Source: Bryobacterales bacterium (GTDB lineage: Bacteria > Acidobacteriota > Terriglobia > Bryobacterales > Bryobacteraceae). Taken from it: a stretch of DNA of 20,142 nucleotides. Under the pieces are notes generated by a model. The model ran no database searches. It saw only the letters and a list, made by a program, of their open reading frames with translations, and was not told the DNA's origin. Made by a program: the position numbers and the translations under genes. Shown here in pieces: positions 7,821-13,878 of this stretch. How positions within the stretch are numbered: position 1 is the stretch's first letter; each line of letters starts with the position of its first letter. The stretch spans positions 1 through 20,142 of the forward strand of contig PLMF01000333.1 of NCBI GenBank assembly GCA_003142355.1, given 5' to 3'.

Positions 7821-8050
7821 TCCGCCGGCGCGCCGGTGAAGGTTTCCTGATCGGACCGGATATCGAGATTGCCGTCCTGGATGTCAGCCCGACGCGGGTC
7901 AAGATCGGCATCCTGGCGCCTGGCGCGCTTCCGATCGTCCGCAAAGAGGTGCTCCCCACCCGCCAGGAAAACCTGGCTGCTTCGCGCAACACTCCTCCCC
8001 ACACCATCGCCTGGCTCAGCCGGAAACTCTCCCAATGTGGGGCAGGATGA
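7811..8050 (+). CDS. csrA: Translational regulator CsrA
   Basis: A 79-residue RNA-binding protein. The N-terminus MLVIRRRAGEGFLIGPDIEI and the later VKIGILAP and PIVRKEVL are the CsrA strands, and the RNA-contacting Arg of the VxREE-type motif is kept. The family is usually 60-75 residues; this one has a slightly longer tail. AGGAGG sits ten bases ahead of the ATG inside fliW. Its expected target is the flagellin leader just downstream, antagonised by FliW. Confidence 0.95.
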   Translation: MLVIRRRAGEGFLIGPDIEIAVLDVSPTRVKIGILAPGALPIVRKEVLPTRQENLAASRNTPPHTIAWLSRKLSQCGAG

Positions 8051-8058
8051 CATCGGTG

Positions 8059-8080
8059 GGGCAGGCGGTGCCGCCTGCCC
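8059..8080. repeat. GC-rich palindrome/hairpin just after csrA
   Basis: GGGCAGGCGG (8059-8068) and CCGCCTGCCC (8071-8080) are perfect inverted arms separated by two bases, so about nine pairs can form with a four-base loop. It begins eight bases past the csrA stop. It has no T-run after it, so it is either a weak terminator, an mRNA 3' stabiliser or one copy of a dispersed palindromic repeat. The words GTGGGGCAGG also occur just upstream at the csrA stop. Confidence 0.6.
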
Positions 8081-8115
8081 TGCGGCCGTTTCCAAACCGC
8101 CGCTTCTTGACGGCC

Positions 8116-8129
8116 GTCAAGGATTTGAC
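8116..8129. promoter_or_regulatory. FleQ-type box GTCA-N6-TGAC upstream of fliC
   Basis: GTCA (8116-8119), six bases AGGATT, TGAC (8126-8129). It overlaps a perfect 14-base palindrome TTGACGGCCGTCAA at 8107-8120, so half-sites are repeated. The same GTCA-N6-TGAC form occurs twice upstream of flgB. The FleQ consensus known from Pseudomonas has the same half-sites and spacing. Confidence 0.5.
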
Positions 8130-8195
8130 GGATTCCATGAGGTTGGTGTTTGAATCAACGACCATGAATTCCCGAGAATTTCCGCAGAAAAACAT

Positions 8196-8222
8196 TAGAA
8201 ATGCGCGGGCCCCCTCCGATAT
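8196..8222 (+). promoter_or_regulatory. Sigma-28 (FliA)-like promoter for flagellin
   Basis: TAGA (8196-8199), exactly 15 bases, then TCCGATAT (8215-8222), close to TAAA-N15-GCCGATAA. It lies where a flagellin promoter is expected and predicts a start near 8230, with a leader of about 87 bases. flgM in this window supplies the matching anti-sigma factor; the sigma factor itself is not in the window. Confidence 0.7.
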
Positions 8223-8261
8223 GATCCAGTGAACGGCAGATACCTCGGGTATCCGAAAAAA

Positions 8262-8309
8262 GGAGAACCTGGGCTCGGGCATGATGCCTGGGATGTATCC
8301 CGAACAGGA
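8262..8309 (+). promoter_or_regulatory. Candidate CsrA-binding leader of flagellin mRNA
   Basis: Three GGA motifs lie in the 55 bases before the flagellin start: AAGGAG (GGA 8262-8264), GGGATGT (GGA 8291-8293, matching the GGAUGU end of the CsrA consensus) and ACAGGACGT (GGA 8307-8309), the last being the ribosome-binding site itself. A small stem GGGA(TGTA)TCCC at 8290-8301 extends by CCT 8287-8289 pairing with AGG 8306-8308, which would mask the ribosome-binding site. Together with adjacent fliW and csrA this suggests translational control. Confidence 0.5.
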
Positions 8310-8316
8310 CGTTACC

Positions 8317-9105
8317 ATGCTTTCGGTTCAAACCAATTACGCATCGCTCGTTGCACAACAGAATTTCAACGCGAACAGCGATTTCCAGACCAAAACGATC
8401 ACGGCCATCACTTCCGGGTTGCGCATCAACCAGTCGGGCGACGACGCCGCCGGCCTGGTGCAGGCGAACCAATATCGCAGCCAGGTGGCCGAGCTCTCCC
8501 AGGGTGTTCTGAACGCCAACGCCGCCCTGAGTACCCTTCAGATCTCAGACGGCGCCATGAACAACATCTCCACCATGTTGGATCGCGCGAAGACACTGGC
8601 AACCCAGGGGGCCAGCGGCGGCGGCAACGATGCCGAATTTCAGAGCCTTCTGACTGAAATCGACCGCGAAGCCGGCAGCGTCAGCAACCTACCCATGTCT
8701 GTGTACGTCGGCGGCAACAGTCCCACCGTCTCCGTCGACATGTCCAAGCAGGCCGTGACCACCTTGGGCTTGGGATTAAATGGACTGGCGATTGATAGCA
8801 GCGACGGTGCCCAGGCCGTCATCGCTGCGATCAATGGTACCACCGGCGACGTCGGCGCCGTCGCTAAACTCGGCATTGCCCAAGGCATAGTGGGCGCCGG
8901 TGAGAACGATCTGCAATACGCCACGAGCCTGGCCAATTCGCAGATTGCCAACACCTCGGCCGCCCAGGGGCGCATCCGCGACGCCGACATGGCCGCCGAA
9001 GCCGCCAACCTCACCAAGGCGCAGGTTCTGTCGCAGGCTTCGCTGGCCGCCATGGCCCAGGCGAACGCCGCGCCTCAGGGCGTACTCACCTTGTTGAAGG
9101 GTTAA
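8317..9105 (+). CDS. fliC: Flagellin
   Basis: 262 residues from the ATG at 8317 (MLSVQTNYASLVAQQ), chosen because flagellins start this way and AGGA lies seven bases upstream; the in-frame ATG at 8281 would add 12 untypical residues. The N-terminal D0/D1 helices carry ITSGLRINQSGDDAAGL (31-47) and NAALSTLQISDGAMNNIS. The C-terminal helix has IRDADMAAEAANLTKAQVLSQ-like sequence ending GVLTLLKG. The central variable domains are almost absent, so this is a short, minimal flagellin. It is the filament subunit, exported by the FliHIJ-driven apparatus, and probably controlled by sigma-28 and CsrA/FliW. Confidence 0.95.
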   Translation: MLSVQTNYASLVAQQNFNANSDFQTKTITAITSGLRINQSGDDAAGLVQANQYRSQVAELSQGVLNANAALSTLQISDGAMNNISTMLDRAKTLATQGASGGGNDAEFQSLLTEIDREAGSVSNLPMSVYVGGNSPTVSVDMSKQAVTTLGLGLNGLAIDSSDGAQAVIAAINGTTGDVGAVAKLGIAQGIVGAGENDLQYATSLANSQIANTSAAQGRIRDADMAAEAANLTKAQVLSQASLAAMAQANAAPQGVLTLLKG

Positions 9106-9129
9106 TCCCCATAACCCCTCAAGTGGTGT

Positions 9130-9163
9130 GCGGGCCGAAGCCTCGGGCTTCGGCCCGCTTCTT
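9130..9163 (+). terminator. Intrinsic terminator after flagellin
   Basis: A perfect 13-pair stem, GCGGGCCGAAGCC (9130-9142) with GGCTTCGGCCCGC (9146-9158), around a three-base TCG loop, followed by TTCTT. It lies 24 bases after the fliC stop and 15 bases before fliD. It would separate abundant flagellin message from limited read-through into fliD. Confidence 0.85.
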
Positions 9164-9178
9164 GCATAGGAAATCGAG

Positions 9179-10549
9179 ATGAGCACGACTGCTACAGGGT
9201 CCACAAACTACTTCACTGGCGTCAGTAGCTATGCCAGCGACTTGCAGCAAGTGATTACGCGCTCCGTGGCCATTGCTTCGATGCCGCTGCAGCTCATGCA
9301 GAGCCAACTGCAGAGTCTGGACAACCAGCAGTCCGCCTTAAGCGGCCTGGATTCCACATTTACGGCGCTGCAGAATGCCATCGCCGGGATCGGCAGCGCG
9401 CTCGGGCCAAGCTCTTACTCGGCCACCTCATCTTCCAGCGCCGTCAGCGCTTCGGTCAGTTCGGCGGCGTTGGAAGGTTCCTATGCGGTCGATGTGACCA
9501 GCCTCGGTTCCTACAGCACTTCCATCAGCGACCCCTTGCTGCCGGCAGTCGCCGACCCGAATTCGTCATCCATCAGTACCGCCTCCTCATACACCTTGAT
9601 CGTCAACGGCAAAACGACCACCATCACCCCGGGTGGCGGCAGCCTGATGGACCTCGCCCAAGCTATCAATTCGGCGTCGGCCGGTGTTCAGGCTTCCATC
9701 GTCAACGCCGGCTCCTCGTATCGTTTGGTCGTCCGCAGCACCAACCTGGCGGGCGATTCCATCCAGTTGAACGACGGCTCGCAGGATCTCCTCGATACGC
9801 TCACCACCGGTGCGCCGGCCACTTACGACATCAGCGGCCTGGGCGGCGCCACCCAGCCCATCGAGAGTAGTTCGCGCACCGTGACGCTGGCGCCCGGCGT
9901 CACCATCAACCTGCTCCAGCAGACTACCACCGGCCAGCCCGCCACGATTACGGTTTCGCGCAACACGTCGGGAGTCGCCAGCGCGATCTCGAGCTTCGTG
10001 GACGCCTATAATGCGGCCGTGGATGCGGTGGCGGCGCAGGTCGGTACAAGTGGCGGAGCGCTGTCCGGACAGAGCACGATTTCGGACCTCCGCAATGCCA
10101 TGCGGCAGATCACGCAGTACACCGGGGGTTCCGGCGGCCTGACGCTCTTGTCCCAGATGGGACTAGGACTCGACGACAAAGGCAAACTGACGTTCGATGC
10201 ATCGCAGTTCGACTCGGCTAGCGCCAATGATCTCCAGGTGTTCCTGGGCAGCGCCACTGGCGGCGGGTTTTTGAAAACCGCCACTGACGCCCTGAATGGC
10301 ATCGAAGATTCCACCACGGGCTCCGTAAAAACCGCCATCAAAACGGTCAACGGTGAGATCACCCAGGAGAATGCCCTGATCACCCAGGAAACGAAGAAGA
10401 TCACCGACTTGCAGACTGCCCTCATTCAGCAAATGGCTGCCGCCGACGCTACCATTGCTTCGCTCGAAAATCAGAAGAACTACATTACCAATCTGTTCAC
10501 CGCGATGATGAATAACGGCACCAACGGCTCGGGAGTCAAGTCGTATTAG
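9179..10549 (+). CDS. fliD: Flagellar filament cap protein FliD
   Basis: A 456-residue HAP2. The N-terminal part has the FliD pattern (DLQQVITRSVAIASMPLQLMQSQL-type helix, then LDSTFTALQNAI). The middle contains the beta-rich YTLIVNGKTTTITPGGGSLMDLAQAIN region and RLVVRSTNLAGDSIQL, both FliD hallmarks. The C-terminal helix holds TQETKKITDLQTALIQQMAA and LENQKNYITNLFTAM. AGGAAA precedes the ATG. No separate promoter fits between the fliC terminator and the start, so it probably relies on read-through. Confidence 0.95.
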   Translation: MSTTATGSTNYFTGVSSYASDLQQVITRSVAIASMPLQLMQSQLQSLDNQQSALSGLDSTFTALQNAIAGIGSALGPSSYSATSSSSAVSASVSSAALEGSYAVDVTSLGSYSTSISDPLLPAVADPNSSSISTASSYTLIVNGKTTTITPGGGSLMDLAQAINSASAGVQASIVNAGSSYRLVVRSTNLAGDSIQLNDGSQDLLDTLTTGAPATYDISGLGGATQPIESSSRTVTLAPGVTINLLQQTTTGQPATITVSRNTSGVASAISSFVDAYNAAVDAVAAQVGTSGGALSGQSTISDLRNAMRQITQYTGGSGGLTLLSQMGLGLDDKGKLTFDASQFDSASANDLQVFLGSATGGGFLKTATDALNGIEDSTTGSVKTAIKTVNGEITQENALITQETKKITDLQTALIQQMAAADATIASLENQKNYITNLFTAMMNNGTNGSGVKSY

Positions 10550-10551
10550 CC

Positions 10552-10866
10552 ATGGTGATTTCCGACGAGCTGCTGGAGTCTCTCGAGGCCGCCATTCGCA
10601 GGGCGGCGGCGGCGGATTGTCTGGCGGAAACCCTGACTCTGACCGGCGAATACGTAACCAAAGTCGAGCAACGGATCCGGTCCCTGCCGCGGGGATCGGA
10701 AGAACTGCCCGCGCTGCGGAATCGGACGATTCTCCTGTTCGAGTTCGCAACCGCCATGGTGTCGGCCTCCCGCCAGTACGCCGCCGCTGAGCTGGCACAA
10801 GTGCAACTGCTTGCCGGCTACCGGAATTCCGCTGTCTCCTCCCAGCGCTTTGGGACCCAGGCCTGA
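10552..10866 (+). CDS. Small helical protein in the FliS/FliT position (putative flagellar chaperone)
   Basis: 104 residues, predicted as three helices (about 4-47, 48-85 and a short end), Ala/Leu/Glu-rich, ending AGYRNSAVSSQRFGTQA. It starts two bases after fliD, the usual place of fliS or fliT. It lacks the Tyr-rich N-terminus expected of FliS, so a FliT/FlgN-type chaperone fits better. Its helical pattern resembles the FlgN-like protein at 2037-2396. The ribosome-binding site is poor (GGGAG 16 bases upstream), suggesting coupling to fliD translation. Function is inferred from position only. Confidence 0.5.
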   Translation: MVISDELLESLEAAIRRAAAADCLAETLTLTGEYVTKVEQRIRSLPRGSEELPALRNRTILLFEFATAMVSASRQYAAAELAQVQLLAGYRNSAVSSQRFGTQA

Positions 10867-10868
10867 AC

Positions 10869-10898
10869 GTCAACCGCCTGACGCGTCACGAATTTGAC
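10869..10898. promoter_or_regulatory. Two tandem FleQ-type boxes upstream of flgB
   Basis: Two GTCA-N6-TGAC units lie 16 bases apart: 10869-10882 (spacer ACCGCC) and 10885-10898 (spacer CGAATT). The junction forms the palindrome TGACGCGTCA. Their centres lie about 85-100 bases before the predicted sigma-54 transcription start, the usual distance for an enhancer-binding protein. The same box occurs upstream of fliC. Confidence 0.6.
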
Positions 10899-10951
10899 GC
10901 GCCGTGGTGCGCCCGTATCCCCCATTTTCAAGCCTTTTCCCGTTCTTAGGG

Positions 10952-10967
10952 TGGCCCCCGACTTGCT
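10952..10967 (+). promoter_or_regulatory. Sigma-54 (-24/-12) promoter of the flgB operon
   Basis: TGGCCCCCGACTTGCT: the invariant GG (10953-10954) and GC (10965-10966) are separated by exactly ten bases, with TGGC and TTGC context as in the consensus TGGCAC-N5-TTGC. Transcription should start about 12 bases after the GC, near 10978, only some four bases ahead of the flgB ATG. A sigma-54 activator gene and matching enhancer boxes are present in the window. Confidence 0.75.
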
Positions 10968-10981
10968 CCTTGCTGTCTGCC

Positions 10982-11320
10982 ATGCTGGACCGCGTCACCG
11001 ACAGTCTCGAGCGCTATATGGATGTTCTGAGCATGCGGCAGAAGGTCGTAGCCTCCAACATCGCCAACGCCGATACTCCCGGCTTCAAAACCAAAGACCT
11101 GAACTTTCAGTCGGAGTTCGCCTCGGCTCTCTCTGGAAGTCAGCCCCAAGCGTCGGAGGTCGCGGGACTTCCCGTGAAGAACGACGGCAACAACGTGAGC
11201 CTCGACCGCGAAGCCCGTCTGCTGGCCGAGAACGCCATGCGCTTCAACCTCGCCTCCAGCCTGATCAGAGAGCAGATTCGCATGGTGAAAGAAGCGATTC
11301 AGGAAGGAAAAAGCTCGTGA
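10982..11320 (+). CDS. flgB: Flagellar basal-body rod protein FlgB
   Basis: 112 residues from the ATG at 10982 (MLDRVTDSLERYMDVL), the canonical FlgB start; a longer frame from 10904 would place the sigma-54 promoter inside the gene. The rod-protein motif ASNIANADTPGFKTKDLNF follows at about 23-41. The C-terminal helix has NAMRFNLASSLIREQIRMVK. Somewhat short for the family (about 130). No ribosome-binding site is visible before the ATG. It is a proximal rod subunit and first gene of the basal-body operon. Confidence 0.95.
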   Translation: MLDRVTDSLERYMDVLSMRQKVVASNIANADTPGFKTKDLNFQSEFASALSGSQPQASEVAGLPVKNDGNNVSLDREARLLAENAMRFNLASSLIREQIRMVKEAIQEGKSS

Positions 11321-11754
11321 GCCTCTTCTCGGTGTTATCGGTCAGCGCTTCGGGCATGGCGGCGCAGCGCACCCGCGCCGAGCTGCTCGTCGAGAATATT
11401 GCCAATTCGGAAACCACGCGCACGGCGGAAGGCGGTCCGTACCGCCGCAAGGATGCCATCTTTTCCAGCGAGCCGGTCTCATCGGCGTTTGCCTCCGAGT
11501 TGGACGCCCAGCTCAACGGCTCCGTCACGGGCGTAAAGGTCGCCGGCATATCCGTGGACCACACCGAGCCGGAACGGCGCTATATGCCCGGCCACCCGGA
11601 CGCCGATGCCGATGGTTACGTGGCCATGCCGCGCGTCAACCCGGCCGAAGATATGGTCGATCTCATGGGCGCCAGCCGAAGCTATCAGGCCAATGTCTCG
11701 GCTATGTCGGCGGTTAAAGACATGATTCAGCATTCCATCGATTTGTTGCGGTAA
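11317..11754 (+). CDS. flgC: Flagellar basal-body rod protein FlgC
   Basis: 145 residues starting at GTG 11317, which overlaps the flgB stop (GTGA), with AGGAAGGA upstream. The motifs are SVSASGMAAQRTRAELLVEN followed by IANSETT, then GGPYRRKDAIF, and the C-terminal VNPAEDMVDLMGASRSYQANV, all typical of FlgC. It is a rod subunit that assembles with FlgB above the MS ring. Confidence 0.96.
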   Translation: MSLFSVLSVSASGMAAQRTRAELLVENIANSETTRTAEGGPYRRKDAIFSSEPVSSAFASELDAQLNGSVTGVKVAGISVDHTEPERRYMPGHPDADADGYVAMPRVNPAEDMVDLMGASRSYQANVSAMSAVKDMIQHSIDLLR

Positions 11755-11767
11755 GTGAGGAGAACAC

Positions 11768-12064
11768 ATGCTCGACCCCGTTTCCGCGATTAGTTCCGTT
11801 TCCGGCCTGGGACAACTGCAGCCCCTGGCACAGGCCGGAAAGCCCGGCGAGTTCCAGAGCGTCCTCGAAGGGACCATCCAAAAACTGGAAGCCACCAACA
11901 ACGACGCCGCCGACGCCGTGCAGAAGTTTCTGACCGGCGAGAACGAGGAGCTGCATACCACCGTTCTGGCGGCGGAAAAGGCGGAAATCGCCTTCGATCT
12001 GGGTCTCCAGGTGCGCAACAAGATTGTCTCGGCGTACCAGGAAATCATGCGCATGCAGATGTAG
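11768..12064 (+). CDS. fliE: Flagellar hook-basal body adaptor FliE
   Basis: 98 residues. GEFQSVLEGTIQKLEATNND, ADAVQKFLTGE, then LHTTVLAAEKAEIAFDLGLQ and VRNKIVSAYQEIMRMQM match FliE along its whole length. It links the MS ring to the rod and is needed to start rod export. GAGGAG precedes the ATG. It lies between flgC and fliF as usual. Confidence 0.95.
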   Translation: MLDPVSAISSVSGLGQLQPLAQAGKPGEFQSVLEGTIQKLEATNNDAADAVQKFLTGENEELHTTVLAAEKAEIAFDLGLQVRNKIVSAYQEIMRMQM

Positions 12065-12079
12065 ACCTCTCCCCAACCC

Positions 12080-13714
12080 ATGGACCAATTGATCAAGCTC
12101 TTCTCAGGCCTTTCCACCCGGCAGCGGATCTCCATCGTGCTGGCTGCGATTCTGACCGGCGCCGGAATCTTCGGGCTTGCTCGATGGAAGCGGGAAAGCG
12201 ATTTCCGGCCGCTCTACACCTCGATGGCCCCGGAAGATGCCGCCGGCGTGGTCCAGAAGCTGCACGAAACCGGGGTCGACTACCGCCTTTCGGAAAACGG
12301 CGGCACGGTGCTGGTGCCTTCTTCAAAACTGGCGGAATCCAGGCTGGCCCTGGCCGCGGCCGGCCTTCCCAAGACCGGCCGCATCGGCTTCGAGTTGTTT
12401 GATAAGAGCGCCTTCGGCGCCACCGATTTCGTCGAGCACATCAATTACAAGCGCGCCCTGGAGGGAGAGCTGGAACGTTCCGTGATGTCGCTGGCCGAAG
12501 TGGAAGAAGCGCGCGTGCACCTGACGCTTCCCAAGGAATCCGTTTTCCTCGACAAGCAGGAGCCCGCCAAGGCCAGCGTCGTGTTGAAATTGCGGCCCGC
12601 CGCGCAAATCTCGCAGCAGAACGTGTTCGCCATCACCAACCTGGTCGCCAGCGCGGTCGAGGGGCTGGGGCCGGAGTCTGTCTCCGTCGTGGATATGAAC
12701 GGCAACCTGTTGAACCGCCCCCGCAAACTGGGTGACAGTGAGGGCTCCCAGGTTACCACCGAAGCGCTCGAGGTCCGCCAGCAACTGGAGCGCGACCTCG
12801 TCGCCAAGATCCACTCCACGCTCGAGCCGCTGATCGGGCCTGACCGCTTCCGGGCGGGGGCCTCGGTGGAATGCGACCTCACCAGCGGGGAACAGCAGGA
12901 AGAGACTTTCGACCCCACGCATTCCGTGATGGTCAGCTCTCAAAAGACCGAGGACGTTACCGAACATGCCGCGGCGACCTCGGGGATTCCGGGAACTGCC
13001 TCCAACTTGCCCGGGGGCCAGGCCAAGCCCGCCGGCGGCTCGGGAGGCGTGTCCCGCCGCACCGAGAACGTCGCCTTCCAGACCAGCCGGATCATCCGCC
13101 ACACCCGCATCCCACAAGGCGTGATCCGCCGCATGTCGCTTTCCGTGCTGGTCGATCATACCGTCCAGTGGGAGGGCGAAGGCGCCGCCAAACATCGTGT
13201 TCTCGTGCCACCGGCGCCGGAAACCATCAAGACCATCAAGGATCTGGTCGCCGCCGCCACTGGTTTCAGCGCCGAGCGCGGCGACCAGCTCATTGTGGAA
13301 AGTCTTCCCTTCGAGTCCAGTCTCAACGCCCAGCCGCCTCCGGCCAGCGCTCCGAAACCGAAACCCGCGCCCGCCGGCCCCGCCTGGCTTGAGTTCCTCA
13401 GGCAGAATCGCGACCTGATCGTTCCCGTTTCGTTGGGAGTCACCTTGCTTTTGTTCGTCGTGCGCACAGTCCTGTGGCTGTTAGCGCGCCGCCAGCCCGA
13501 ACGGGAGGTTGAACTCCCCGCTCAGTTGCCGCCGGGCGACCGTGCGCCGTCCCCGCAGCTCGCCGCCGAGCCGGCTGATCGCGCCGTGGTTGGAGCTCGG
13601 GAGGATCAGAGCCTCGAGGTGGCCGCCCGTGTGCGGCAGTTGGCGCAGAGCGACCTCCCTCTGGCGGCTAATGTGCTCCGGCTCTGGCTTCAGGAGATTG
13701 AGTCCCGGTCATGA
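12080..13714 (+). CDS. fliF: Flagellar MS-ring protein FliF
   Basis: 544 residues. There are two membrane helices (about 16-34 and 446-470) with a large periplasmic part between, including the YscJ-like ring-building domains (LYTSMAPEDAAGVVQKL, FGATDFVEHINYKRALEGEL, VEEARVHLTLPKESVF) and the C-terminal FliF domain. The cytoplasmic tail ends VRQLAQSDLPLAANVLRLWL, which is the conserved FliG-binding helix. Its stop overlaps the start of the fliG remnant (ATGA). No clear ribosome-binding site precedes the ATG. Confidence 0.96.
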   Translation: MDQLIKLFSGLSTRQRISIVLAAILTGAGIFGLARWKRESDFRPLYTSMAPEDAAGVVQKLHETGVDYRLSENGGTVLVPSSKLAESRLALAAAGLPKTGRIGFELFDKSAFGATDFVEHINYKRALEGELERSVMSLAEVEEARVHLTLPKESVFLDKQEPAKASVVLKLRPAAQISQQNVFAITNLVASAVEGLGPESVSVVDMNGNLLNRPRKLGDSEGSQVTTEALEVRQQLERDLVAKIHSTLEPLIGPDRFRAGASVECDLTSGEQQEETFDPTHSVMVSSQKTEDVTEHAAATSGIPGTASNLPGGQAKPAGGSGGVSRRTENVAFQTSRIIRHTRIPQGVIRRMSLSVLVDHTVQWEGEGAAKHRVLVPPAPETIKTIKDLVAAATGFSAERGDQLIVESLPFESSLNAQPPPASAPKPKPAPAGPAWLEFLRQNRDLIVPVSLGVTLLLFVVRTVLWLLARRQPEREVELPAQLPPGDRAPSPQLAAEPADRAVVGAREDQSLEVAARVRQLAQSDLPLAANVLRLWLQEIESRS

Positions 13715-13878
13715 CCGATTCCGCCCATCGACAGTCTGCGTCGCTGTCCGGCCCGCGCAAGGCCGCCATGAACGAGCACCCGCAAACCATCGCCGTAGTG
13801 CTCTCCAATCTCCGGCAGCTTCAGCAGGCGGGCACCGTCTCGTTGAACCGTGAGGGCGGAGCCGAGTATGTTGTCTAG
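13711..13878 (+). CDS. fliG: Internally deleted FliG: 55-residue in-frame remnant
   Basis: An open frame that starts on the fliF stop (ATGA) and ends 11 bases inside fliH, exactly the slot of fliG. The product joins three recognisable FliG pieces: LSGPRKAAM from the N-terminal domain (about residues 12-20), NEHPQTIAVVLSNL from the middle domain (21-34, containing the EHPQTIA motif), and LQQAGTVSLNREGGAEYVV from the extreme C-terminus (37-55). FliG is normally about 330-340 residues, so roughly 280 residues are gone by two in-frame deletions. The torque helix, the charged rotor residues and almost all FliF- and FliM-binding surfaces are missing. It cannot act as a normal switch protein. Options are a relic with an intact fliG elsewhere, an assembly artefact, or a retained mini-protein. 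Confidence 0.75.
   Translation: MTDSAHRQSASLSGPRKAAMNEHPQTIAVVLSNLRQLQQAGTVSLNREGGAEYVV

Noticed and set aside
12323..13195. Long minus-strand open frame of 290 codons under fliF
   Set aside because: Shadow of fliF; composition (Gly/Arg/His-rich) is typical of antisense frames.
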